Below are positions 48,001 to 56,400 of a DNA stretch of 64,000 nt, piece by piece (positions within the stretch are counted from its first letter, which is position 1; the number at the start of each line of letters is the position of its first letter). The DNA is from Anadara kagoshimensis (taxonomy: Eukaryota > Mollusca > Bivalvia > Arcoida > Arcidae): positions 54,015,866-54,079,865 of the forward strand of contig CM037871.1 of assembly GCA_021292105.1 (NCBI GenBank), read 5' to 3'. Made by a program: the position numbers and the translations under genes. The notes under the pieces were generated by a model. It was not told the origin of the DNA. It ran no database searches and was given only the letters and a program-made list of their open reading frames with translations.

Positions 48001-49229
48001 ATTTCATAAAAAAAATGTTTATTAAATAGGCATATTATTTATAAGAAGGTGAATTATTAGCAAAAAGTCACCATTTTCACTTTATCTATTTTCTTTTTCT
48101 ATATGCTTAAATTGCTTTTAAAATGTATATAATAAAAATTCAAATGACCAACAATGCATCATCTGTCACAGTACCTCTCGTATGTAGGTCTACACACATA
48201 AGAAGTTTCATCGGACCTGAATCATTCAACTACTTGATCATTTAAGTTGGCAGTGTTTCTTATCAGTTTCATGTACACATGTCAGATTTGCAGAACTTGT
48301 TCTTTCCGATAAATATTTTTTGGGCACTTAGTAAGTTGTGATCACTCTAAAATGGGTAGCATGGGGTTATGTAACTTGCTATCATAGAATTTGTTTCTTC
48401 CTAAATACTACAAGTTTGTCATTTCTGTTTATGTTGCTATGGCAACATCAAATGATATGGCAACAAAATGGCATAAGGGGGAAATAACAGAAAAATAAAC
48501 ACTTATGTTCTTTCCATGTTTCATTACTTTAGTGTTATAATAAAACTGTGATATTAAGGTTGTTAGTGGGTTTAAGATAGAAACATAGTTAGTAGTGCTC
48601 TTGTAATGAATGGATTTCCAAGATTTGCACGATTTTAGAGCACACTTTTTAGTTCAGCTATCTTATTAGCAGACAATCTAAAAGCCCACAATAGATGGAT
48701 GTTAGGTACCTTTAAACAAAACAAGCTTGTTTGTGGGAAAATAAATTGTTTTAAATGTAGAAACAATGGTTTTGATATTGACATTATCTTTTGTACAAAT
48801 TATTCTTTTTTTTTACTTAGCTGCATGAACTTAGGGCAAGAGACGATATCGTTTATACACACTGGCATTTCCACGCTGATACAAGTTGCTAACACAAGTT
48901 GAGGACTTAACTTACCCTTGTCCCTTTCCTAAGAGGTATGAGGCGATGTTTTGTGATATATACTGTCTATTATAAACAAGCTCTATCTGCTGTCGTCAAC
49001 CTCCAAATTATTGTTGGAGCAGGTACCCCCCCCCCCCTCCCCCCGCTTTCCCGGCCTGTTTTTGCCAATATTTTAATTAAATCAATATATTTTATGTCGA
49101 TATAGATTTCTTATTGTGAAGTACATTATAAATAGATACGTGATTGAATATACTGTTTCAATATCTTATTTACCTATTTTCCTCATTATTTTGATCATCG
49201 CAACACAGCGACATTGCCGTGTCCGCCAT
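29945..49229 (-). CDS. NAA35: N-alpha-acetyltransferase 35, NatC auxiliary subunit (Mak10 family), gene span
   Basis: NAA35 is the large auxiliary subunit of NatC, which co-translationally acetylates N-termini starting with Met plus a hydrophobic residue, at the ribosome. Twenty exons were recovered, about 690 residues, against roughly 725 in vertebrates. Hallmarks are [19 protein letters not shown] (exon 3), [19 protein letters not shown] (exon 5), [15 protein letters not shown] (exon 10), [18 protein letters not shown] (exon 13), [10 protein letters not shown] and [11 protein letters not shown] (exon 14), a Lys-rich stretch (exon 16), and [16 protein letters not shown] (exon 20). A small exon between 39298 and 38299 and the last exon (KVPPEF-type end) were not found. 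Exon 10 has a one-base frameshift, and exons 18 and 19 do not join in phase. Introns carry five MITEs, SINEs and three junction duplications. Confidence 0.95.
30285..30311 (-). CDS. NAA35: NAA35 exon 19 (27 bases)
   Basis: Two bases, then DVEEIIKV plus one base at donor GTTG|GTTGAA. It joins exon 20 in phase as KV-A-KTNF. It needs phase 1 from exon 18, which ends in phase 0, so a one-base error or an unseen splice variant is likely. Confidence 0.6.
30494..30616 (-). CDS. NAA35: NAA35 exon 18
   Basis: Acceptor TCTTTTAG, donor GAG|GTAACA. Encodes [19 protein letters not shown] through [10 protein letters not shown], 41 codons. Confidence 0.9.
30717..30899. mobile_element. 183-bp MITE (TACAGTCMAACCTG family), copy 1
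   Basis: Ends TACAGTCCAACCTG and CAGGTTTGACTGTA are inverted copies. The interior repeats TATAAAGGCCACCTG-like motifs. Relatives are at 36079, 37983, 43908 and 47218. Confidence 0.85.
31040..32390 (-). repeat. ~25-copy minisatellite made from the NAA35 exon 17 donor junction
   Basis: The core unit is 53 bases (TGTATACAGGGGGCATGGTC, ACATTGGTGAGGGATTTGTA, GCTCTGACCATGA). It derives from the exon 17 end [13 protein letters not shown] plus intron GTAAGAGCTACA. Copies near 31093, 31194, 31350 and 32260 keep the TTACCTTA donor segment, about 13 bases longer. Most lost it. It lies in the intron just after exon 17. Confidence 0.93.
32391..32531 (-). CDS. NAA35: NAA35 exon 17
   Basis: Acceptor ATTTCAG, donor AAG|GTAAGA, 47 codons from [19 protein letters not shown] to CIHYDQYK. 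The final ~35 bases with the donor seeded the adjoining minisatellite. Confidence 0.93.
32757..32810 (-). repeat. NAA35: 54-bp tandem duplicate of NAA35 exon 16 end plus donor
   Basis: CATACCTTATAAAATCCACC starts at 32757 and 32811. The intronic copy is nearly identical to the exon and keeps donor AAG|GTATGA. Using it would extend exon 16 by 18 open codons ([18 protein letters not shown]) without changing phase. Confidence 0.92.
32816..32934 (-). CDS. NAA35: NAA35 exon 16
   Basis: Acceptor ATTTACAG, donor AAG|GTATGT. Encodes a basic stretch ([18 protein letters not shown]) then [16 protein letters not shown]. The Lys-rich segment may bind RNA or the ribosome, by analogy. Confidence 0.93.
32984..33115 (-). 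repeat. dispersed repeat (copy 3, inverted)
   Basis: GGCCTCACTTTCCTTGTGGA, AGTTCACATGTGTTACTTAA then TTTACTTTACTTTTTGA is the reverse complement of the 41070 family. Confidence 0.65.
33380..33760 (+). mobile_element. degraded pearl-like element, 5' part
   Basis: CAAGACAAGAGACTCGTGGG then CCTTGGAACTGCTCACCTT resembles the start at 26269. Farther on, TGACCTTTGACCTTG recalls the core repeat. The end is unclear. Confidence 0.4.
33866..33951 (-). CDS. NAA35: NAA35 exon 15
   Basis: Acceptor TTTTGAAG, donor GGCTG|GTATG. Encodes [20 protein letters not shown] and onward, 28 codons. It enters in phase 2 to complete Trp and leaves in phase 1. Confidence 0.9.
33967..34009 (-). repeat. NAA35: 43-bp tandem duplicate of NAA35 exon 15 start plus acceptor
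   Basis: CCAGGAGTATAACATCTCAT then ATAGGTACCTTCAAAAATAA repeats 33924-33966, including the acceptor AG. Use of this upstream site would add 43 bases and shift the frame. Confidence 0.88.
34219..34562. mobile_element. ~344-bp MITE
   Basis: AAACTTTATTATATAGCAA at the left and TTGCTATATAATAAAAGTTT at the right are inverted. The interior has a second inverted pair, CACTAGTTCTT and AAGAACTAGTG. Lies in the intron before NAA35 exon 14 in plus order. Confidence 0.75.
34678..34856 (-). CDS. NAA35: NAA35 exon 14
   Basis: Acceptor TTTCAG, donor TG|GTAAGA, 59 codons plus two bases. [31 protein letters not shown] and [20 protein letters not shown] are strongly conserved in the family. Confidence 0.95.
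35390..35490. repeat. inverted pair around a short spacer
   Basis: AATATTTTTTTGGTTTATC and GATAAACCAAAAAAAATATT can pair over about 50 bases. Confidence 0.6.
35590..35730 (-). repeat. dispersed repeat (copy 4, inverted)
   Basis: GGTGTAGCTTGATAAACAGG, CCACTTACCCTTCTTGAGCA and TTTACTTTGCTTTAGTATTG run in reverse order to the 41070 copy. Confidence 0.6.
36079..36270. mobile_element. MITE TACAGTCMAACCTG family, copy 2
   Basis: TACAGTCCAACCTGCCTTAA to ATAGACAGGTTTGACTGTA. Its right end lies 13 bases from NAA35 exon 13. Confidence 0.85.
36283..36448 (-). CDS. NAA35: NAA35 exon 13
   Basis: Acceptor TATTAG, donor GAG|GTATAA. One base completes Lys, then 55 codons from [17 protein letters not shown] to [20 protein letters not shown], the RARQRDK block typical of Mak10/NAA35. 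Confidence 0.95.
36715..36917 (-). mobile_element. tRNA-derived SINE
   Basis: On the minus strand: box A GTGGTCTAAAGTGC, box B GGGTTCAAATTC, a body shared with 29560, and a GAGTGAGT-like 3' tail. Confidence 0.7.
37172..37278 (-). CDS. NAA35: NAA35 exon 12
   Basis: Acceptor ATTACAG, donor [30 protein letters not shown] then IAPPVLSS, 35 codons plus two bases. Confidence 0.93.
37340..37567 (-). mobile_element. tRNA-derived SINE with intact pol III boxes
   Basis: On the minus strand AGTGGTCTAAAGTGGCGGCT (37541-37560) fits box A, and AGGTTCGAATCC (37502-37513) is a perfect box B, about 35 bases apart, as in a tRNA promoter. Confidence 0.75.
37983..38157. mobile_element. MITE TACAGTCMAACCTG family, copy 3 (diverged)
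   Basis: TACAGTGAAATCTGCCTTAA at the left, TAGACAGGTATGACTTTAAT at the right. Confidence 0.7.
38240..38299 (-). CDS. NAA35: NAA35 exon 11
   Basis: Acceptor AATTTAG, donor CAG|GTAAGT. Encodes [20 protein letters not shown] in phase 0. A preceding exon ending in phase 0 is missing. Confidence 0.9.
39298..39422 (-). CDS. NAA35: NAA35 exon 10 (one-base frameshift)
   Basis: Acceptor TTCAACAG. AT completes Asp, then [18 protein letters not shown], then after a frame change [20 protein letters not shown] and LKR. A base is missing inside CCACCACC near 39366-39374. The donor AAAAC|GTTTAT is weak and uncertain. Length 125 is one short of the phase-consistent 126. Confidence 0.85.
39815..40075 (+). 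repeat. ~48-bp tandem repeat, five to six copies
   Basis: ATTTTTGAGATCATGAAAAT then TCCGAGCACAGATAACCCAA recurs with variants, in an NAA35 intron. Confidence 0.85.
40240..40357 (-). CDS. NAA35: NAA35 exon 9
   Basis: Acceptor GTTTTAG, donor [30 protein letters not shown] then [15 protein letters not shown], 39 codons plus one base joining exon 10 as Asp. Confidence 0.92.
41070..41265 (+). repeat. dispersed repeat (fullest copy)
   Basis: GAATCACAATCCAGAAGCAA, ACACGTGAACTTCCACCAGG, GAAGTGAGGCCGGGTGCTCC, CACCCGTCACGTGTGTAATC and GAACTATGAGACGTCAAATA occur in this order. Five copies are seen in the window. No ORF, no TIRs found. Confidence 0.75.
41498..41581 (-). CDS. NAA35: NAA35 exon 8
   Basis: Acceptor ATTTTAG, donor [29 protein letters not shown] and onward, 28 codons. 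Confidence 0.9.
41965..41992. other. short hairpin
   Basis: CAGCGGTGATCTTTACCGCTG has a 7-bp stem. Function unknown. Confidence 0.5.
42135..42185 (-). CDS. NAA35: NAA35 exon 7
   Basis: Acceptor CTTGTAG, donor [26 protein letters not shown], a short polar linker, 17 codons. Confidence 0.85.
43065..43205 (-). mobile_element. degraded SINE
   Basis: ACCCTGTGACTTTCATTTCT, GCTTGGTGAAAGAGCAGTCA and CGGCTGGGTTTCAAACC follow the head of the 28397-28735 SINE. Confidence 0.65.
43249..43359 (-). CDS. NAA35: NAA35 exon 6
   Basis: Acceptor TTATAG, donor [28 protein letters not shown] then [14 protein letters not shown], 37 codons. Confidence 0.93.
43908..44080. mobile_element. MITE TACAGTCMAACCTG family, copy 4
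   Basis: TACAGTCCAACCAGTGTAAA at the left and GCCAGGTTCAAGTGCACA at the right. The interior is inverted relative to copy 1. Confidence 0.7.
44101..44268 (-). CDS. NAA35: NAA35 exon 5
   Basis: Acceptor ATTACAG, donor GAG|GTAATA, 56 codons, [19 protein letters not shown] to [10 protein letters not shown]. The most diagnostic NAA35 segment after exon 3. Confidence 0.96.
44296..44332 (-). repeat. NAA35: 75-bp-period duplicate of NAA35 exon 5 start, split by a transposon
   Basis: GTTTGTAAACACAGTTTGGT with CCAGGGAATGTCCTTAC repeats 44221 onward. The rest of the duplicate, with the acceptor (AACAAGCTACCTGTAATAAT), resumes at about 44746 after a TIR element. Confidence 0.88.
44333..44743. mobile_element. 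hAT-like small TIR element
   Basis: TAGAGTTGTCATTGAT at the left and ATCAATGACAGCCCTA at the right are inverted, with ATCGATATAT-rich subtermini. TAGGGNTGTCATTGAT-type ends fit hAT elements. An 8-bp target duplication is not clean. Confidence 0.65.
45534..45608 (-). CDS. NAA35: NAA35 exon 4
   Basis: Acceptor TTAAAG, donor [29 protein letters not shown] then TVACM, 25 codons, in phase with exon 5. Confidence 0.93.
46107..46221 (-). CDS. NAA35: NAA35 exon 3
   Basis: Acceptor ATATTCAG, donor GAG|GTAATT. One base completes Ser, then [20 protein letters not shown] and [18 protein letters not shown], the signature block of the Mak10 family. Confidence 0.97.
46540..46640 (+). mobile_element. degraded Helitron-like 3' end
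   Basis: CGGACAGACAGACAGACGGA then TATATTGCCCCCTTAAAATT and GGAGGGTATAATGA keep the order of 24150-24235, with a weak hairpin. Confidence 0.45.
47218..47400. mobile_element. MITE TACAGTCMAACCTG family, copy 5
   Basis: TACAGTCCAACCTGCCTTAA to GAGAAGTTTGATTGTA; the interior is nearly that of copy 1. Confidence 0.8.
47486..47605 (-). CDS. NAA35: NAA35 exon 2
   Basis: Acceptor TTTTTCAG, donor [30 protein letters not shown] then [17 protein letters not shown]. It leaves in phase 2, completing Ser with exon 3. Confidence 0.93.
47606..49173. other. NAA35 intron 1
   Basis: AT-rich with poly-C (49026-49044) and no repeat family that I recognise. Confidence 0.5.
49174..49229 (-). CDS. NAA35: NAA35 exon 1 (coding part)
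   Basis: ATG at 49229, [18 protein letters not shown], donor ATAG|GTAAAT; leaves in phase 2. A GC-richer leader lies upstream to about 49280. The start is chosen because it is the first in-frame Met of the exon and the family begins similarly. Confidence 0.88.
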
Positions 49230-50203
49230 TTTACTTCTTTTCCTGTTTTGGAGGGTTCTCCCGTTTTATGATCGACATGCCGTAAATCCTGCCACATTCA
49301 TGGTTTGACGTTCTTTCACCGACAATTAATTGTTTTATTAATTTTTATATGAAAAGTGCGTATACTAAGCAAGAGGATTACTTACAACTACAATGATGCG
49401 TTAAGATAAAATATTAATGTCTAAAACAGCATAATTAGAAGTACGTTATATTTTTTTAGCACTGTTATCTCATTTTAAGAAAAGTTAATCTGAAACAAGT
49501 GCTCAGAGGTAAGCCGAGGCATATGCGTCTTCAAACACAGAGTATCATGACTTGCACTTCACTGCAATATGTCGCTTGATAATTTAATTTTATAAAATTA
49601 AATAAAAACTAATGAACAATTTTTAATTAAATTGAATAGCTTAAGTATACCGGGTTCTAAGTAAAACAAAATTTTGAATCAACTTTAAAATTATACTGAT
49701 TCAAGTGAGTTCATAAATGTCATATACAAAATTATAGTGTTTATTTTATTTTATGTTATTTATTTTATTTTATTTATTTTATTTTATTTATTTTATTTAA
49801 TTTTTATTTTTACCTGATGTCCATCATTGTTTACTGGACTTCTGATTTTTTACTCGATTATTTCCATTGTCAAGGTCTATCAAAATACAAAATACCCAAA
49901 ATTTGTAGGTTTTTAAAACGTGCGAAAATAACTCCATTTTTAAATCCGAATATTACTACCTTTCAGTAACAGGTATTTTTGCCCTTTTAGCCAGAAGCTC
50001 TGACCAGAGGACACTCAATACATCAAACAAGCGTGAAACTTCCTGACGGGGATATACTGACGGAACGATACTGACCACTACAGTGTATTTATGTTTAAAA
50101 CTGGACGTTACTAATAATGGAACCGTCGCCATTCTCAAAAAATAGGATAAATCTATATTACAGGTAAGCGACGATTCATTTTATATTTATAAAATATACA
50201 ATA
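49230..50203. other. upstream of NAA35, no gene seen
   Basis: AT-rich, with a TTTTATTTTATTT low-complexity stretch at 49740-49810. Minus-strand ORF 49956-50138 has no support. Confidence 0.5.
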
Positions 50204-50410
50204 CAGTACTGTCGAAAGTTTAACACTGAGTTAGCTAATAAAACAAGTCGAAGGTCGGCTGCCGAGTGGCCGGGACATGGGTACATATTGACCGAAACCT
50301 GCCGAGAAATATAATACAAGCTGTTAATATACTGTCGACATATAAATAACGAGATAAACCTGTCGAATCGACACATTTTGTTAGCTTAGTGTAAACTTTC
50401 GACAGGTCTT
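50204..50410. mobile_element. MITE at the edge of the 43-44 bp satellite
   Basis: Left end CAGTACTGTCGAAAGTTTAA, interior TCGGCTGCCGAG (also present at 7274), right end TTAGCTTAGTGTAAACTTTC then GACAGGTCT. The satellite continues from its right end. Confidence 0.8.
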
Positions 50411-53400
50411 ACTGTAAGCTTAGTGTTAAACTTCGACAGGTCTGTACGTAATTCTTGGCTTAGTGTTAAATTTTCGACAGGTCTTTACTGTATGCGTTAA
50501 GCTTAGTGTTAAACTTTCGACAGGTTTTACTGTAATCGTTAAGCTTAGTGTTAAACTTTCGACAGGTCTTACTGTAATGCGTTAAGCTTAGTGTTAAACT
50601 TTCGACAGTCTTTACTGTAATGCGTTAAGCTTAGTGTTAAACTTTCGACAGGTCTTTACTGTAATCGTTGGCTTAGTGTTAAACTTTCGACAGGTCTTTA
50701 CTGTAATGCGTTAAGCTTAGTGTTCAACTTTCGACAGGTCTTTACTGTAATTCGTTAAGCTTAGTGTTAAACTTTCGACAGGTCTTTACTGTAATTCGTT
50801 GGCTTAGTGTTAAACTTTCGACAGGTCTTTACTGTAATGCGTTAAGCTTAGTGTTAAAACTTTCGACAGGTCTTTACTGTAATCGTTAAGCTTAGTGTTA
50901 AACTTTCGACAGGTCTTTACTTAATGCGTGAGCTTAGTGTTAAACTTTACAGGTCTTTACTGTAATGCGTTAAGCTTAGTGTTAAACTTTCGACAGGTCT
51001 TTACTGTAATTCGTTAGCTTAGTGTATAACTTTCGACAGGTCTTTACTTAATTCGTTAAGAGCTTAGTGTTAAACTTCGACAGGTCTTTACTGTAATGCG
51101 TTAAGCTTAGTGTTAAACTTTCGACAGGTCTTTACTGTAATTCGTTAGCTTAGTGGTAAACTTTCGACAGGTCTTACTTTAATTCGTTAAGCTTAGTGTT
51201 AAACTTTCGACAGGTCTTACTGTAATGCGTTAAGCTTAGTGTTTAACTTTCGACAGGTCTTTACTGTAAGCGTTAGCTTAGTGTTAACTTTCGACAGGTC
51301 TTTACTGTAATTCGTTGCTTAGTGTAAACTTTCGACAGGTCTTTACTGTAATGCGTTAAGCTTAGTGTTAAACTTTCGACAGGTCTTTATTGTAATGCGT
51401 TAAGCTTAGTGTTAACTTTCGACAGGTCTTTACTGTAATTCGTTAGCTTAGTGTTAACTTTCGACAGGTCTTTACTGTAATCGTTAAGCTTAGTGTTAAA
51501 CTTTCGACAGGTCTTTACTGTAATCGTTGGCTTAGTGTTAAACTTTCGACAGGTCTTTACTGTAATTCGTTAGTTAGTGTTAAACTTTCGACAGGTTTTT
51601 ACTGTAATTCGTTGGCTTAGTGTTAAAACTTCGACAGGTCTTTACTGTAATTCGTTGGCTTAGTGTTAAACTTTCGACAGGTCTTTACTGTAATTCGTTA
51701 AGCTTAGTGTTAAACTTTCGACAGGTCTTTACTGTAATTATGCGGCTTAGTGTTAAACTTTCGACAGGTCTTTACTGTAATTCGTTAGCTTAGTGTTAAA
51801 CTTTCGACAGTCTTTACTGTAATGCGTTAAGCTTAGTGTTAAACTTTCGACAGGTCTTTACTGTAAGCGTTAAGCTTAGTGTTAAACTTTCGACAGGTTC
51901 TTTACTGTAATGCGTTAAGCTTAGTGTTAAACTTTCGACAGGTCTTTACTGTAATGCGTTAAGCTTAGTGTTAACTTTCGACAGGTCTTTACTGTAATTG
52001 CGTTAAGCTTAGTGTTAAACTTTCGACAGGTCTTTACTGAATCGTAAGCGTTAAGCTTAGTGTAAACTTTCGACAGGTCTTTACTGTAATGCGTTAAGCT
52101 TAGTGTTAAACTTTCGACAGGTCTTTACTGTAATGCTTAAGCGTTAAGCTTAGTGTTAACTTTCGACAGGTCTTTACTGTAATCGTTAAGCTTAGTGTTA
52201 AACTTCGACAGGTCTTTACTGTAATCTTGGCTTAGTGTTAAACTTTCGACAGGTCTTTACTGTAATCGTTTAAGCTTAGTGTTAAACTTCGACAGGTCTT
52301 TACTGTAATTCGTTAAGTTTAGTGTGAACTTTCGACAGGTCTTTACTGTAATCGTTGGCTTAGTGTTAAACTTTCGACAGGTCTTTACTGTAATTCGTTG
52401 GCTTAGTGTTAAACTTTCGACAGGTCTTACTGTAATTCGTTAGCTAGGTTAAAACTTTCGACAGGTCTTTACTGTAATGCGTTAAGCTTAGTGTTAAACT
52501 TTCGACAGGTCTTTACTGTAATTCGTTGGCTTAGTGTTAAACTTCGACAGGTCTTTACTGTAATTCGTTAGCTTAGTGTTAAACTTTCGACAGGTCTTTA
52601 CTGTAATGCGTTAAGCTTAGTGTTAAACTTTCGACAGGTCTTTACTGTAATCGTTAAGCTTAGTGTTAAACTTCGACAGGTCTTTACTGTAATTCGTTAA
52701 GCTTAGTGTTAAACTTTCGACAGGTTTACTGTAATCGTTAAGCTTAGTGTTAAACTTTCGACAGGTCTTTACTGTAATTCGTTAAGCTTAGTGTTAACTT
52801 TGACAGGTCTTTACTGTATTCGTTAAGCTTAGTGTTAAACTTTCGACAGGTCTTTACTGTAATGCGTTAGCTTAGTGTTAAACTTTCGACAGGTCTTTAC
52901 TGTAATGCGTTAAGCTTGTTTAAACTTTCGACAGGTCTTTACTGTAATTCGTTAAGCTTAGTGTTAAACTTTCGACAGGTCTTACTGTAATTCGTTAAGC
53001 GTTAAGCTTAGTGTTAAACTTTCGACAGGTCTTTACTGTAATGCGTTAAGCGTTAAGCTTAGTGTTAAACTTTCGACAGGTCTTTACTGTAATGCGTTAA
53101 GCTTAGTGTTAAACTTTCGACAGGTCTTTACTGTAATTCGTTGGCTTAGTGTTAAACTTTCGACAGGTCTTTACTGTAATTCGTTAAGCTTAGTGTTAAA
53201 CTTTCGACAGGTCTTTACTGTAATTCGTTGGTTTAGTGTTAACTTTCGACAGGTCTTTACGTAATTCGTTGCTTAGTGTTAAACTTTCGACAGGTCTTTA
53301 CTGTAATTAGTTGGCTTAGTGTTAAACTTTCGACAGGTCTTTACTGTAATTCGTTAGCTTAGTGTAAAACGTTCGACAGGTCTTTACTGTAATGCGTTAA

Positions 53401-56400
53401 GCTTAGTGTTAAACTTTCGACAGGTCTTTACTGTAATTCGTTGGCTTAGTGTTAAAACTTTCGACAGGTCTGACTGTAATTGCGTAGTTAGTGTTAAACT
53501 TTCGACAGGTCTTACTGTAATGCGTTAAGCTTAGTGTTAAACTTTCGACAGGTCTTTACTGTAATTCGTTAGCTTAGTGTAAAACGTTCGACAGGTGTTT
53601 ACAGTAATTCGTTAGCTTAGTGTTAAACTTTCGACAGGTCTTTACTGTAATGCGTTAAGCTTAGTGTTAAACTTTCGACAGGTCTTGACTGTAATGCGTT
53701 AAGCTTAGTGTTAAACTTTCGACAGGTCTTTACTGTAATTCGTTAAGCTTAGTGTTAAACTTTCGACAGGTCTTTACTGTAATTCGTTAAGCTTAGTGTT
53801 AAACTTTCGACAGGTCTTTACTTTAATTCGTTAAGCTTAGTGTTAAACTTTCGACAGGTCTTTACTGTAATGCGTTAAGCTTAGTGTTAAACTTTCGACA
53901 GGTCTTTATTGTAATGCGTTAAGCTTAGTGTTAATCTTTCGACAGGTCTTTACTGTAATTCGTTGGCTTAGTGTTAAACTTTCGACAGGTCTTTACTGTA
54001 ATGCGTTAAGCTTAGTGTTAAACTTTCGACAGGGTTTTACTGTAATGCGTTAAGCTTAGTGTTAAACTTTCGACAGGTCTTTACTGTAATTCGTTAGTGT
54101 AGTGTTAAACTTTCGACAGGTCTTTACTGTAATTCGTTGGCTTAGTGTTAAACTTTCGACAGGTCTTTACTGTAATTCGTTGGCTTAGTGTTAAACTTTC
54201 GACAGGGTCTTTACTGTATCGTTAGCTTAGTGTTAAACTTTCGACAGGTTTTTACTGTAATGCGTTAAGCTTAGTGTTAAACTTTCGACAGGTCTTTACT
54301 GTAATTCGTTGGCTTAGTGTTAAACTTTCGACAGGTCTTTACTGTAATTCGTTGGCTTAGTGTTAAACTTTCGACAGGTCTTTACTGTAATAGTTGGCTT
54401 TAGTGTTAAACTTTCGACAGGTCTTTACTGTAATTCGTTGCTAGTGTTTAAACTTTCGACAGGTCTTTACTGTAATGCGTTAAGCTTAGTGTTAAACTTT
54501 CGACAGGTCTTACTGTAATGCGTAGCTTAGTGTTAAACCTTTCGACAGGTTTTACTGTAATGCGTTAAGCTTAGTGTTAAACTTTCGACAGGTCTTTACT
54601 GTAATGCGTTAAGCTTAGTGTTAAACTTTCGACAGGTCTTACTGTAATCGTTAGCTTAGTGTTAAACTTTCGACAGGTCTTTACTGTAAATGCGTTAAGC
54701 TTAGTGTTAAACTTTCGACAAGGTCTTTACTGTAATTCGTTAAGAGTTAAGTTTAGTGTAAACTTTCGACAGGTCTTTACTGTAATGCGTTAAGCTTAGT
54801 GTTAACTTTCGACAGGTCTTTACTGTATGCTTAAGCGTTAAGCTTAGTGTTAAACTTTCGACAGGTCTTTACTGTAATGCGTTAAGCTTAGTGTAAACTT
54901 TCGACAGGTCTTTACTGTAATTCGTGGCTTAGTGTTAAACTTTCGACAGGTCTTTACTGTAATTCGTTAAGCTTAGTGTTAAAACTTTCGACAGGTCTTT
55001 ACTGTAATCGTTGGTTTCAGTGTTAAACTTCGATAGTCTTTACTGTAATCGGGTTTAAGTGTTAAACTTTCGACAGGTCTTTACTGTAATAGTTGGCTTA
55101 GTGTTAAACTTTCAACAGGTCTTTACTGTAATTCGTTGGCTTAGTGTAAACGTTCGACAGGTCTTACTGTAATCGTTAAGCTTAGTGTTAAACTTTCGAC
55201 AGGTCTTTACTGTAATCGTTGGCTTAGTGTTAAATTTCGACAGGTCTTTACTGTAATGTTAAGCTTAGTGTTAACTTTCGACAGGCTTTACTGTAATGCG
55301 TTAGCTTAGTGTTAAACTTCGACAGGTCTTACTGTAATTCGTTAAGCTTAGTGTTAAAACTTTCGACAGGTCTTTACTGTGTAATCGTTAAGCTAGTGTT
55401 AAACTTTCGACAGGTCTTTACTGTAATTCGTTAGCTTAGTGTTAAACTTTCGACAGGTCTTTACTGTAATCGTTTAAGCTTAGTGTTAAACCTTTTGACA
55501 GGTCTTACTGTAATTCGTTAAGCTTAGTGTTAAACTTTGACAGGTCTTTACTGTAATGCGTTAAGCTTAGTGTTAAACTTTCGACAGGTCTTTACTGTAA
55601 TTCGTTAAGCTTAGTGTTAAACTTTCGACAGGTCTTTACTTAATTCGTTGGCTTAGTGATAAACTTTCGACAGGTCTTTACTGTATTCGTTAAGCGTTAA
55701 GCTAGTGTTAAACTTTTGACAGGTCTTTACTGTAAGCGTTGCGTTAAGCTTAGTGTTAACTTTCGACAGGTCTTACTGTAATGCGTTAAGCTTAGTGTTA
55801 AACTTTCGCAGGTCTTTACTGTAATCGTTGGCTTAGTGTTAACTTTCGACAGGTCTTACTGTAATCGTTAAGCTTAGTGTTAAACTTTCGACAGGTCTTT
55901 ATGTTAATTCGTTGGTTTAGTGTTAACTTTCGATAGGTCTTTACTGTATTTGCGTTAAGCTTAGTGTTAAACTTTTGACAGTCTTTCTGTATCGTTAAGC
56001 GTTAAGCTTAGTGTAAACGTTCGACAGGTCTTTACTGTAATGCGTTAAGCTTAGTGTTAACTTTCGACAGGTCTTTACTGTAATTCGTTGGCTTAGTGTT
56101 AAACTTTCGACAGGTCTTTACTGTAATGCGTTAAGCTTAGTGTTAACTTTTCGACAGGTCTTGACTGTAATCGTTAAGCTAGTGTTAAACTTTCGACAGG
56201 TCTTTACTGTAATCGTTAAGCTTAGTGTTTAACTTTCGACAGTCTTTACTGTAATCGTTAAGCTTAGTGTTAAACTTCGACAGGTCTTTACTTTAATTCG
56301 TTAAGCTTAGTGTTAAACTTTCGACAGGTCTTTACTGTAATGCGTTAAGCTTAGTGTTAAACTTTCGACAGGTCTTTATTGTAATGCGTTAAGCTTAGTG